Shown: in pieces, positions 1 through 6,730 of the stretch | How the letters are laid out: each line of letters starts with the position of its first letter | How positions within the stretch are numbered: the stretch's first letter is position 1 | Source: an uncultured Cardiobacterium sp. | GTDB lineage: Bacteria; Pseudomonadota; Gammaproteobacteria; Cardiobacteriales; Cardiobacteriaceae | Assembly (NCBI RefSeq): GCF_938028185.1 | Contig: NZ_CALJAH010000306.1 | Location: 1 to 10,677, forward strand | Length of the DNA stretch: 10,677 nt | Direction: 5' to 3' | The notes under the pieces: model-generated | What the model was told of the DNA's origin: nothing | Databases searched by the model: none | The model's input: only the letters and a program-made list of their open reading frames with translations | Program-made: the position numbers and the translations under genes

Positions 1-1347
1 GTCGGCGATAGAGCGGGTAATCGCCTGGCGAATCCACCAGGTGGCGTAGGTGGAGAATTTGAAGCCCCGGCGGTATTCAAATTTGTCCACCGCTTTCATC
101 AGGCCGATGTTGCCTTCCTGGATGAGGTCGAGGAATTGCAGGCCACGGTTGGTGTATTTTTTGGCGATGGAGATGACGAGGCGCAGGTTGGCTTCGACCA
201 TTTCTTCTTTGGCGCGTTTGGCCTGGATTTTGCCGATGGAGAGGCGCTTGTGGATTTCTTTGAGCTGCGGGATGCTCATGCGGTAGCGTTTTTCGATGTC
301 CAGGTATTTTTCTTGTTCGACCTGGATTTCGGTGATCATGCCTTTCAGTTTTTCCGCGTATTTGCGCCGCTGTTTGCTGTGGCCAACAATCCAGTCGGGG
401 TTGGTTTCGTTGCCGGGAAATTCCTGGATGAAGGTTTTGCGCGGCATCCCGGCGCGCTCGATGATGAGGCGCATCAGACGGCGTTCGATGTCGCGGATTT
501 CTTCGTTCGGGATGTTCAGTTGGGCTTCCATCAGGTCGATGGTTTTTTGCGGGAAGGAGAAGGCGGCGATGTATTCTTTGATTTCGCCGTGCAGTTTCTG
601 GTTTTTTTTGTCGTCCAGCATTTTGCCCTTGTTGAGCGAGGCCATCAGTTTTTTGTGGATGGCGGCCAGTTCGAGCAGTTTTTCCCGTGCCTCTATCAGT
701 GCGTCCTGGTTGTTCGGCGCGTCTTCCGGCGGTGCGGCGCTGTCGTCGTCTTCGTCGTCGTCACTGCCGCTGACGAGGGTGTCGCTGTCTTCGTCGTCGT
801 CGCTGCTTTCGGGGATTTCTTCTTCTTTGTTGGCGTAGGGGTCGCCGTAGCCGTTGACGAGGTCGCTCAGGCGGCCTTCGCCGTTCTCGGTCTTGGCAAA
901 TTCTTCGAGCAGGGCGGAGACGGCCAGCGGAAATTCGGCGAGCGTTTGCTGCACGGTGTTGAGTCCGGCTTCGATGCGTTTGGCGATAGCGATTTCGCCT
1001 TCACGGGTGAGCAGGTCAACCGCGCCCATTTCGCGCATATACATCCGCACCGGGTCGGTGGTACGGCCTATTTCGGCTTCGTTGAGGGCAGCGGCGCTGG
1101 GGACTTCTTCTTCGTCGTCGGTAGCGATGACGCCGCCGTCTTCCTGGGCGCTTTCGACGACGTCAATGCCCATTTCGACGATGAGCGCGATCATTTCGTC
1201 GTATTTGTCGCCTTCCAGGGCGTGTTCCGGCAGCGCTTCGTGGATTTCTTCGTAGGTCAGGAATCCTTGTTCGCGGCCGCGGGCAAGCAGTTCTTTGACT
1301 TCGTCCTGGACGTCATATTCTTCTGGCTCTTGCTCAAAATCACTCAT
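1..1347 (-). CDS. rpoD: RNA polymerase primary sigma factor sigma-70 (RpoD), C-terminus beyond window
   Basis: This is the housekeeping sigma factor, which directs core RNA polymerase to -10/-35 promoters. The window holds the first 449 residues. Residue 449 aligns with about residue 445 of the 613-residue E. coli protein, so regions 3 and 4 lie off the left edge. Visible parts, in order: an acidic N-terminal region 1.1; region 1.2 around residues 98-127 (DPVRMYMREMGAV); a long non-conserved region with acidic runs near 183-202 (DDDED and DDDEDDD); and region 2. Region 2 includes NLRLVISIAKKY (about 387-398), DLIQEGNIGLMKAVDKFEY, and the promoter-melting region 2.4 YATWWIRQAITRS with the tandem tryptophans at about 437-438. 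The ATG lies 3 nt after the dnaG stop, so the two are probably translationally linked; a weak CGGGAT sits just before the dnaG stop. An acidic insert is also known in E. coli sigma-70, so it is not unusual. Confidence 0.97.
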   Translation of the reverse strand, partial: MSDFEQEPEEYDVQDEVKELLARGREQGFLTYEEIHEALPEHALEGDKYDEMIALIVEMGIDVVESAQEDGGVIATDDEEEVPSAAALNEAEIGRTTDPVRMYMREMGAVDLLTREGEIAIAKRIEAGLNTVQQTLAEFPLAVSALLEEFAKTENGEGRLSDLVNGYGDPYANKEEEIPESSDDDEDSDTLVSGSDDDEDDDSAAPPEDAPNNQDALIEAREKLLELAAIHKKLMASLNKGKMLDDKKNQKLHGEIKEYIAAFSFPQKTIDLMEAQLNIPNEEIRDIERRLMRLIIERAGMPRKTFIQEFPGNETNPDWIVGHSKQRRKYAEKLKGMITEIQVEQEKYLDIEKRYRMSIPQLKEIHKRLSIGKIQAKRAKEEMVEANLRLVISIAKKYTNRGLQFLDLIQEGNIGLMKAVDKFEYRRGFKFSTYATWWIRQAITRSIAD

Positions 1348-1350
1348 GGT

Positions 1351-3066
1351 TTATCCCGTTGTTGTAAATGTCGAAATCTGGTCGTCTTTTATGCGGGCGA
1401 CGGAGAATTTTTCAAGCCGTGCCTGTTGTGCGGCGTGGCTTTTTTGCAGGTTGGCAAGCATATCGGCAAATTCGGCGCATTGTTGTGTTGCGTCCAGCCG
1501 TGCCAGCAGTTTGGCGGCAGCGGTGACTGCCTCGTAAACGCCATGTTGGCGCAGGAATGTTTCGGCGTGTGTGCGGCTCGCTTCGCCGCTTTGCAGGGCG
1601 TAGCAGAGCAGCCAGAACAGTTGCAGTTCGGCGTCTTCCGGCGGATATTCCCAACGGCGCAGCGGCAGCGCGCACTGGGGTTGCAGCAGCAGCCGCGCCA
1701 TCAGCTGGATGCCTTTGTCTTTGGGTTTGACTATCGGCATTTCGCGCGGCCGCCAGGCGGGGACGGCGCTGCGTGCAGGTGTGGCGCCAGCGGAAAGCGT
1801 CAAGACCGGCAGCTCAAAGCGTTTCATTACTTGCGCGCGCAGGATTTCGCGGAAATCGGCATCGGGCAGCAGCTCCAGCCAGCGCTGTGCTTCACCCGCC
1901 AGTTCGGCTTGTGCTTCGGCGCTGCGTTGTGCGTCCGCGCCGTCGTCCAGCGTTTGCAGGAAGTAGGCGGAGGCGGGCAGGCTGGCGTCCATCGCCTGCT
2001 GGAAGGCGGCAACGCCCGCTTTTTCGACGAGCGAGTCGGGGTCTTCGCCGGCAGGCATGAACATGAAGCGCCATTCGTGCTGTTTGTCGTGCTGGCTGAA
2101 GACGGCTTCCAGCGCCTTGCGCGCCGCTTTTTGTCCGGCGGTGTCGCCGTCAAAGGAGAAGTAGATTTTCTCCGCGCGTTTTTTCAGTTGGCTGATATGG
2201 GTCTCGCCGATGGCGGTGCCGAGGGCGGCAACGGCGTTTTTGATGCCGTGCTGCCACAGTTTGATGACGTCCATATAGCCTTCGGTGACGAGCAGGGTAC
2301 GTTCGCGCGTCTGCATCGCCTGATAGAGGCCGTAGAGTTCGTGGCGCTTGTTGAACCACGTCGTTTCCGGCGAGTTCAGGTATTTTGGCTGCGCCTCGCC
2401 CATCGCCCGCGCGCCAAAGGCGATGACTTTGCCTTTGTGGTTGTGGATGGGGAAGATGACGCGCTCGCGGAACCAGTCGTAATGGTGGTCGTCTTTGACG
2501 CCAACCAGGCCGACGTCCTGCAACAGTTGCAGCGGGTATTTGCTGCCGAGGTGCGCCAGCAGGGCGTTGCCGGGCGGGGCGTAGCCGAGCTGGAAGGTAT
2601 CAACGGTCGCTTTTTTCAGGTTGCGCTGGCGCAGGTAGTCGCGCGCCGCCTTGCCGCTGTCGCTGTAAAACGCTTCGTGGAAATAGGCTGCCGCGTCAGC
2701 CAGGCATTCGAGCCCCAGATCGTAGCGGTCTTTTTCTTGCGGGTCGCTTTGGCGACCATCGTCTTCGTAGGGGACGTCCAGCCCGTTGTATTCGGCGAGC
2801 CGCTCCACTGCTTCCGGGAAGGGCAGGTTGTCGTAGTCCATCAGGAAGCGGATGGCGTCGCCGCTAACACCGCAACCGAAGCAGTGGTAAAAGCCTTTTT
2901 GGGTATTGACGCTGAAGGACGGCGTTTTTTCGTCATGAAACGGGCAGCAAGCCCAGTGGTTGCTGCCCGATTTCTTGGTGAAGGTGATACGAGACGACAA
3001 CAGCGCGAGCAAATCGGTTCGCGCTGTCAGTTCGTCAATGAACGGTTTGGGGATGCGTTTTGCCAT
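1351..3066 (-). CDS. dnaG: DNA primase DnaG
   Basis: The primase makes short RNA primers at the replication fork and works with the DnaB helicase. It has 571 residues, against 581 in E. coli. The N-terminal CHC2 zinc-binding domain is complete: C41 and H44 in CPFHDEKTPSF, and C62 and C65 in HCFGCG. The catalytic core carries the TOPRIM residues: E262 in TEGYMDV, and D306 and D308 in FSFDGDTAG. The conserved GYAPPGNALL (161-170) and IHNHKGKVIAFGAR (207-220) blocks are present. Residues after about 435 form the variable C-terminal DnaB-interacting domain. The start MAKRIPKPFI matches the usual N-terminus (MAGRIP in E. coli). The only good Shine-Dalgarno, GGAGG, lies 17 nt from this ATG, which may keep expression low. 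The gene is third in rpsU-yqeY-dnaG-rpoD. Confidence 0.98.
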   Translation of the reverse strand: MAKRIPKPFIDELTARTDLLALLSSRITFTKKSGSNHWACCPFHDEKTPSFSVNTQKGFYHCFGCGVSGDAIRFLMDYDNLPFPEAVERLAEYNGLDVPYEDDGRQSDPQEKDRYDLGLECLADAAAYFHEAFYSDSGKAARDYLRQRNLKKATVDTFQLGYAPPGNALLAHLGSKYPLQLLQDVGLVGVKDDHHYDWFRERVIFPIHNHKGKVIAFGARAMGEAQPKYLNSPETTWFNKRHELYGLYQAMQTRERTLLVTEGYMDVIKLWQHGIKNAVAALGTAIGETHISQLKKRAEKIYFSFDGDTAGQKAARKALEAVFSQHDKQHEWRFMFMPAGEDPDSLVEKAGVAAFQQAMDASLPASAYFLQTLDDGADAQRSAEAQAELAGEAQRWLELLPDADFREILRAQVMKRFELPVLTLSAGATPARSAVPAWRPREMPIVKPKDKGIQLMARLLLQPQCALPLRRWEYPPEDAELQLFWLLCYALQSGEASRTHAETFLRQHGVYEAVTAAAKLLARLDATQQCAEFADMLANLQKSHAAQQARLEKFSVARIKDDQISTFTTTG

Positions 3067-3083
3067 CGGCAGCCGTCGGCCCG

Positions 3084-3088
3084 CCTCC
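3084..3088 (-). promoter_or_regulatory. Shine-Dalgarno of dnaG at unusually long spacing
   Basis: GGAGG reads on the minus strand here, but 17 nt separate it from the dnaG ATG. Optimal spacing is about 5-9 nt. No in-frame ATG, GTG or TTG lies between them (only a CTG at 3070-3072), and family alignment supports the ATG at 3066. The intervening G/C-rich stretch could fold and bring the two closer, or the site may simply be weak. In E. coli, dnaG is known to be poorly translated compared with rpsU and rpoD. Confidence 0.5.
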
Positions 3089-3091
3089 AGC

Positions 3092-3544
3092 TTAGGATTG
3101 TTGTAACAGGGTGCGCAGGTACTGGCTGACGAAAGCCATGTCGGCGCGGCCTTCCAGTGCGGGTTTGAGCGTCGCCATCAGCGGCTTCATTGATGCCATT
3201 TCGCTGGGCAGGCCGGAGGCGGCGAGTGCTTTGTCCACGGCGGCGCGGATTTCGTCCTCGCTCAGTGCCTGCGGCAGGAATTGCTGGATGATGGCGATTT
3301 CCGCTTCTTCGTGTTCCGCGAGGTCAAGGCGGTTGGCCGTGCGGAACTGTTGCGCGGCATCCTGGCGCTGTTTGACCTGGCGCACCAGTTCGCGCAGGGC
3401 GATTTCATCGGTGATTTCCACGCGCTGATCAACTTCTATCTGCTTGAACGCCGCGCTTACCATGCGCAGCGTTTGCAGCGTTGCTTTTTCTTTGTTGATC
3501 ATTGCCGCCTTGATGGCGGCATTGACGTTTTCGCGGATGCTCAT
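3092..3544 (-). CDS. yqeY: GatB/YqeY domain protein
   Basis: A 150-residue protein of the YqeY family, which shares a domain with the C-terminal tail of the amidotransferase subunit GatB. Its cellular role is not firmly known; an RNA- or tRNA-related function is suggested only by the GatB similarity. Family hallmarks visible: the N-terminal helix with KAAMINKEKATLQTLRM; the central HEEAEIAIIQQFLPQALSEDEI block (about 77-98), typical of the family; and the C-terminal GatB-like MKPLMATLKPALEGRADM followed by a helix ending LRTLLQQS. The length is usual. The ATG lies 5 nt after the rpsU stop and the gene ends 25 nt before dnaG. This rpsU-yqeY-dnaG-rpoD order is also known in Pseudomonas, while E. 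coli lacks yqeY at this place. Confidence 0.93.
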   Translation of the reverse strand: MSIRENVNAAIKAAMINKEKATLQTLRMVSAAFKQIEVDQRVEITDEIALRELVRQVKQRQDAAQQFRTANRLDLAEHEEAEIAIIQQFLPQALSEDEIRAAVDKALAASGLPSEMASMKPLMATLKPALEGRADMAFVSQYLRTLLQQS

Positions 3545-3549
3545 CGTGC

Positions 3550-3765
3550 TCAGTACAGACGTTCGAAGCGGCTACGTTCTTTTTTCAGGCGGCGGGTATT
3601 GCGCTTGACGGCGGCGGCAAGTTTGCGCTTGCGTTCCTGGGTCGGTTTTTCGTAGAACTCGCGGCTGCGGACTTCAGCCAGCACGCCGGCTTTTTCCACG
3701 GAGCGCTTGAAGCGGCGCAGGGCGATATCGAACGGTTCGTTGTCTCGTACTTTTACACTTGGCAT
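3550..3765 (-). CDS. rpsU: 30S ribosomal protein S21
   Basis: Protein S21 of the small ribosomal subunit helps the 30S subunit base-pair with the mRNA Shine-Dalgarno during initiation. At 71 residues it has exactly the usual gammaproteobacterial length. It starts MPSVKVRDNEPFDIALRRFKR, has the conserved REFYEKPTQERKRK block, and ends in a very basic tail with RRLKKERSRFERLY. The start is preceded by GAGGA with 7 nt spacing. It is the first gene of rpsU-yqeY-dnaG-rpoD and sits directly behind a strong-looking promoter. No terminator hairpin separates it from yqeY, since the gap is only 5 nt. Confidence 0.98.
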   Translation of the reverse strand: MPSVKVRDNEPFDIALRRFKRSVEKAGVLAEVRSREFYEKPTQERKRKLAAAVKRNTRRLKKERSRFERLY

Positions 3766-3808
3766 TACATTCCTCGTTGGTTAAAAAAAGGGTTTAAAGA
3801 AGGCGCGC

Positions 3809-3836
3809 ATTATAGTCGTGCCGTCTTAAAAATCAA
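3809..3836 (-). promoter_or_regulatory. Sigma-70 promoter of the rpsU-yqeY-dnaG-rpoD block
   Basis: On the minus strand, TTGATT (3831-3836) and a perfect TATAAT (3809-3814) are separated by 16 nt. The -10 is followed by GCGCGCC, a G/C-rich discriminator of the sort linked to ppGpp/DksA control. The expected start is near 3802, leaving a leader of about 37 nt before rpsU. The -35 overlaps the stop codon of the upstream DUF2069-like gene, so read-through from that gene is also possible. Confidence 0.7.
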
Positions 3837-4225
3837 CGGGATTTTGCGGCTTCCCGCGCCGCTTTTCGCGCCTCGCGGCGGGCTTTGCGGCGGCTGCCGT
3901 CATAATTGTGCAGAATCGTTCCGGTTTGCAGGGAAATGGAGAGAATACAAACGGGTATGCCCCAAAGTGGCTGCCCCCACAACCACATCACCCCGCCAAA
4001 AAACAGGTGCAGCGGCGCAAGCAGGGCAAGGGCGGCATACGGTTTGCCCTGCCGCCGCCACACGCCGGGGAGGAAATATAAAAGCGGCAACAGTGTCAAA
4101 ACAAAGCCGAGCGACATTTGTTTGAGATTGCCTGTCCAATGCAAAACAAATCCCGCGCCATAGATAAAAACCAGCGCCAGTTGCGAACCGAGCGTGAGAT
4201 AAAACCCTTTATCCTGTCGAGTCAT
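3833..4225 (-). CDS. Small inner-membrane protein, DUF2069-like
   Basis: A 130-residue protein with four predicted membrane helices at about residues 9-27, 37-55, 63-82 and 86-104. A strongly basic C-terminal tail (SRRKARREARKAAREAAKSR) is probably cytoplasmic. The pattern LLPLLYFLPGVWRRQGKPYA, then a third helix and a LSISLQTGTILHNY helix, resembles the DUF2069 family of small proteobacterial membrane proteins. No function is known for that family, and the assignment is from memory of the pattern. The open frame runs upstream to 4312, but the ATG at 4225 (MTRQDKGFYL) fits better: a TATAAT lies at 4253-4258 and the first helix starts soon after. Its Shine-Dalgarno is weak (GGGAT). It lies on the same strand as rpsU, with its stop codon inside the rpsU promoter, and is divergent from the permease gene. 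Confidence 0.72.
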   Translation of the reverse strand: MTRQDKGFYLTLGSQLALVFIYGAGFVLHWTGNLKQMSLGFVLTLLPLLYFLPGVWRRQGKPYAALALLAPLHLFFGGVMWLWGQPLWGIPVCILSISLQTGTILHNYDGSRRKARREARKAAREAAKSR

Positions 4226-4250
4226 GCGAAATCCCGCGAAAGAAAGCGCC

Positions 4251-4283
4251 GCATTATAGCGGGCTTTTTCGCGCGTATAATGC
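4251..4283. promoter_or_regulatory. Overlapping divergent promoters with mirrored -10 boxes
   Basis: The stretch reads GCATTATA, 17 nt, TATAATGC: a perfect 8-bp inverted repeat. The right arm contains TATAAT (4276-4281), the -10 for the plus-strand permease gene. The left arm, read on the minus strand, gives TATAAT (4253-4258), the -10 for the DUF2069-like gene. Because the boxes are 17 nt apart, each occupies the place where the other promoter's -35 would lie, and neither has a good TTGACA match there. RNA polymerase should bind one direction at a time. Both discriminators are G/C-rich. Confidence 0.55.
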
Positions 4284-4306
4284 CGCCGCTTTTTTGGAGA
4301 CCCGCA

Positions 4307-5536
4307 ATGCAAAACCTCAAAGAAATCCTCGTTGGCATCCAGATGCTCTTCGTTGCCTTTGGCGCGCTGGTACTGGTGCCGCTGCTCACCAACATCAGCC
4401 CCGCTGTCGCCCTGCTCTCCGCCGGTATTGGCACCCTCTGCTTCCAGCTCTTCACCGGGCGGCAGGTGCCGATTTTCCTCGGCTCGTCATTCGCCTTCAT
4501 CGCGCCACTCATTGCCGCCATCAACCAGTGGGGACTGGCGGCGACGCAGGGCGGCATCATCGCCGTCTCGCTCGTCTATCTCGCGCTCGCCGTGCTGGTA
4601 CGCCTCATCGGCACCGGCTTCATTGACCGCCTCTTTCCGCCGGTGGTGGTTGCGCCGGTCATCATGGTCATCGGCCTCTCGCTTGCCCCCGCCGCCGCCA
4701 ACATGGCAATGGGGCTGACCGGCGACGGCGGCGCCGCCCTTTATGCCAAGGGCCCGGCGCTCATCAGCGCAGGCGTGGCGCTGGCGGCAACCATAGCCGT
4801 TGCCCTCTACACCCGTGGTCTGACCAAACTGCTCGCCGTTTTCGCCGGTATCATCGCCGGATACATCGCCGCCAGCCTGCTCGGCCTGACCAACTTCGAC
4901 GCGGTACGACAAGCGCCGTGGTTCGCCGCCCCGCCCGTGACCCCGCCCGCGTTCAACCTCGAAGCCATCCTCTTCCTGCTGCCGGTCGCCCTCGCCCCTG
5001 CCATTGAGCACATCGGCGACATCGCCGTTATCAGCCAGATTTGCGACAAGCCCTTCCTGAAAAACCCCGGCCTGCACCGCACCCTCGCCGGTGACGGCGT
5101 CGCCATCGCCATTGCCGGATGCCTCGGCGGCCCGCCCGTCACCACCTATTCCGAAGTCACCGGCGCCGTCTCCATCACCGGCGCGAAAAACCCGCGCATC
5201 ATGACCTACGCCGCCCTCACCGCCATCGTCCTCGCCTTCTCCGGCAAACTCGCCGCCATCCTCAGCAATATGCCGACGCCCATCATGGGCGGCATCATGC
5301 TGCTGCTCTTCGGCTCCATTGCGGCGATGGGCGCGCGTTCCCTGCTCGCGCCCAACGCCAACGTGCGCAGCGAACGCAGCGTCATCATCATCGCGGTGAC
5401 ACTGGTCGCGGGACTGGGACACCTCTCGGTGGACCTCGGCTTCGTCCATCTGGAAGGCATCGGCCTCTCCGCCATCATTGCCATCCTCCTCAACCTCGTC
5501 CTGCCGCAACCGGCAGACGACGGCAACGCCAACTGA
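4307..5536 (+). CDS. uraA: Nucleobase:cation symporter-2 family permease, probably uracil permease
   Basis: An inner-membrane transporter of the NCS2/NAT (uracil-xanthine permease) family that takes up a nucleobase with protons. It has 409 residues, close to the 429 of E. coli UraA, and is strongly hydrophobic throughout. Seen: the TM3 motif FLGSSFAFIAPL (57-68); the substrate-site motif APAIEHIGD (230-238) with E234; and PPVTTYSEVTGAVSITGA (276-293) with E283, corresponding to UraA E290. The residue matching UraA H245 is D238, as in purine-type members, so uracil is likely but xanthine or another base is possible. The ATG is chosen over upstream in-frame codons because GGAG (4296-4299) lies 7 nt before it and MQNLKEILVGIQM fits the family N-terminus. 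Mevalonate kinase starts 2 nt after its stop. The gene would serve pyrimidine salvage beside the de novo gene pyrB nearby. Confidence 0.9.
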   Translation: MQNLKEILVGIQMLFVAFGALVLVPLLTNISPAVALLSAGIGTLCFQLFTGRQVPIFLGSSFAFIAPLIAAINQWGLAATQGGIIAVSLVYLALAVLVRLIGTGFIDRLFPPVVVAPVIMVIGLSLAPAAANMAMGLTGDGGAALYAKGPALISAGVALAATIAVALYTRGLTKLLAVFAGIIAGYIAASLLGLTNFDAVRQAPWFAAPPVTPPAFNLEAILFLLPVALAPAIEHIGDIAVISQICDKPFLKNPGLHRTLAGDGVAIAIAGCLGGPPVTTYSEVTGAVSITGAKNPRIMTYAALTAIVLAFSGKLAAILSNMPTPIMGGIMLLLFGSIAAMGARSLLAPNANVRSERSVIIIAVTLVAGLGHLSVDLGFVHLEGIGLSAIIAILLNLVLPQPADDGNAN

Positions 5537-5538
5537 CC

Positions 5539-6654
5539 ATGAAACGCGCCCGCGCCCCCGGCAAAATTATCCTGAGCGGCGAGCACGCCGTCGTTTACGG
5601 CGCCCCCGCCATCGTCTGCGCCATCCGCCGCTATACCACCGTCGGCTTCGCACCGCTGCACCGCAGCTGCACCATCCGCACCGCGCTTAGCGGCATCTCC
5701 GCGGGCAAACACTACCGCACCGCCGCGCTGCACCGCCTCAAGGACAAACTCGACCAGCGCTTTGAGCAGTACAGCCGTGGCGAACGCGCCGTACAAAACA
5801 TCCTGCGCCGCCCGGATGACCTCGTCATCTACAGCCTCGCCACCCTCTTCCAGCACCTGCCGATGCCCGGCTTCAGCGAGAACCGCCACCTGCCCGTGCC
5901 GGGGCGGCTGAGCAGCCACAGCGAACTGCCGCTGGGCGCGGGCATGGGCTCCTCCGCCGCCGCCATCGCCGCCACCCTCGTCCTCTACGAACACCTGCTG
6001 GGGCGCCCGATGAGTGCGCAACAGCGCTTCGAGCGCGTCCGCTTCTGCGAACGCCTGCAACACGGCAAAGGCAGCGCCATTGACGCCGCCGCCACCGTTT
6101 ACGGCGGCCTGCAAACCCTGCAAGACGGCAATCCGGCGCCGCTTGCCGCCACCCTCGGCGACGGCTGGTACTGGATACTCTCCGGCATCCCCGTCGTCAG
6201 CACCGGCGAATGCGTCGCCCACGTCCGCCAGCACCACGGCAACGACCATGCCTTGTGGCAACAATTCACGGCGACCACGCACGACCTGCAACACGCACTC
6301 ACCCGTCGCGCCGACCCGCGCCCGGCCTTGCGCGAAAACCATCGCCTGCTGGCACACATTGGCGTCGTTCCTGCCCCGGCAGCGGCACTCATCCACGACA
6401 TCGAAGCCGCAGGGGGTGCAGCCAAAATCAGCGGCGCGGGCGCACACCGGGGCGACGGCGGCGGCATCATCCTCGCCTGGCACCCCGACCCGCAGGCCAT
6501 CCCCGCCCTGCTCGCGCCCTGCCCTACCCTCACCTGGGACGCGCTGCATCCCGCCGAACAGGGCGCGCACCTTCTGCCGGACGCGGAGGATGACGTGGCA
6601 ACAGCCTGTATCAATTCGGAAAATCGCAGTATTCCGGGTGATTCCGCGCAGTAA
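5539..6654 (+). CDS. mvk: Mevalonate kinase (GHMP kinase family)
   Basis: Predicted to phosphorylate mevalonate with ATP to 5-phosphomevalonate, a cytosolic step of the mevalonate route to isoprenoids. It has 371 residues. The GHMP kinase order is intact: motif 1 PGKIILSGEHAVVYG (7-21), very typical of mevalonate kinases; the ATP loop PLGAGMGSSAAA (131-142); HGKGSAIDAAATVYGG (175-190) with the probable catalytic D182, where HGxPSGxD is more usual; and motif 3 KISGAGAHRGDGGG (296-309), four residues longer than the usual form. It follows the permease gene by 2 nt and is probably co-transcribed with it, although no pathway link is evident. No other mevalonate-pathway gene is in the window. Other GHMP kinases such as phosphomevalonate kinase are possible, but motif 1 and its start so close to the N-terminus favour mevalonate kinase. 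Confidence 0.85.
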   Translation: MKRARAPGKIILSGEHAVVYGAPAIVCAIRRYTTVGFAPLHRSCTIRTALSGISAGKHYRTAALHRLKDKLDQRFEQYSRGERAVQNILRRPDDLVIYSLATLFQHLPMPGFSENRHLPVPGRLSSHSELPLGAGMGSSAAAIAATLVLYEHLLGRPMSAQQRFERVRFCERLQHGKGSAIDAAATVYGGLQTLQDGNPAPLAATLGDGWYWILSGIPVVSTGECVAHVRQHHGNDHALWQQFTATTHDLQHALTRRADPRPALRENHRLLAHIGVVPAPAAALIHDIEAAGGAAKISGAGAHRGDGGGIILAWHPDPQAIPALLAPCPTLTWDALHPAEQGAHLLPDAEDDVATACINSENRSIPGDSAQ

Positions 6655-6684
6655 CGGATATAGCGATATTCGGATTACCCGCAT

Positions 6685-6711
6685 TAAAAAAACCGCGCCG
6701 GAGCGCGGTTT
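6685..6711 (-). terminator. Rho-independent terminator between convergent genes
   Basis: A perfect 9-bp inverted repeat (AAACCGCGC at 6690-6698, GCGCGGTTT at 6703-6711) has a 4-nt loop. On the minus strand it is followed by a run of T (complement of the A run at 6685-6692), which ends the pyrB-glnB-lipoprotein transcript. On the plus strand the hairpin follows mevalonate kinase but has only TTTGCTTG after it, so it would act more weakly that way. Confidence 0.85.
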
Positions 6712-6730
6712 GCTTGCAGGGATGGCAGTG

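Noticed and set aside
718..812. GTC/TTC triplet-rich stretch in rpoD as a microsatellite
   Set aside because: It encodes the acidic, non-conserved segment known in gammaproteobacterial sigma-70 factors, and the runs are broken by other codons.
136..3129. A 997-codon plus-strand open frame opposite rpoD and dnaG
   Set aside because: It starts at TTG, has no ribosome binding site, and is in exact antisense codon register with rpoD. Its composition (Phe/Val/Asp-rich) is just the complement of Glu/Asp/Lys codons in two clear genes.
3820..3831. GCCGTCTTAA near the rpsU promoter, similar to the Neisseria DNA uptake sequence GCCGTCTGAA
   Set aside because: It occurs once, has a mismatch in the core, and lies within a promoter spacer. 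No other copy was noticed in the window.
4487..5509. Long minus-strand frame opposite the permease gene
   Set aside because: It consists almost only of Gly, Asp, Glu, Arg and Ala from the complement of G/C-rich hydrophobic codons. The opposite strand holds a conserved permease.
6656..6675. Imperfect inverted repeat CGGATAT...ATATTCG after mevalonate kinase
   Set aside because: The arms are short, contain a mismatch and are A/T-rich. The real terminator hairpin follows directly at 6690-6711.
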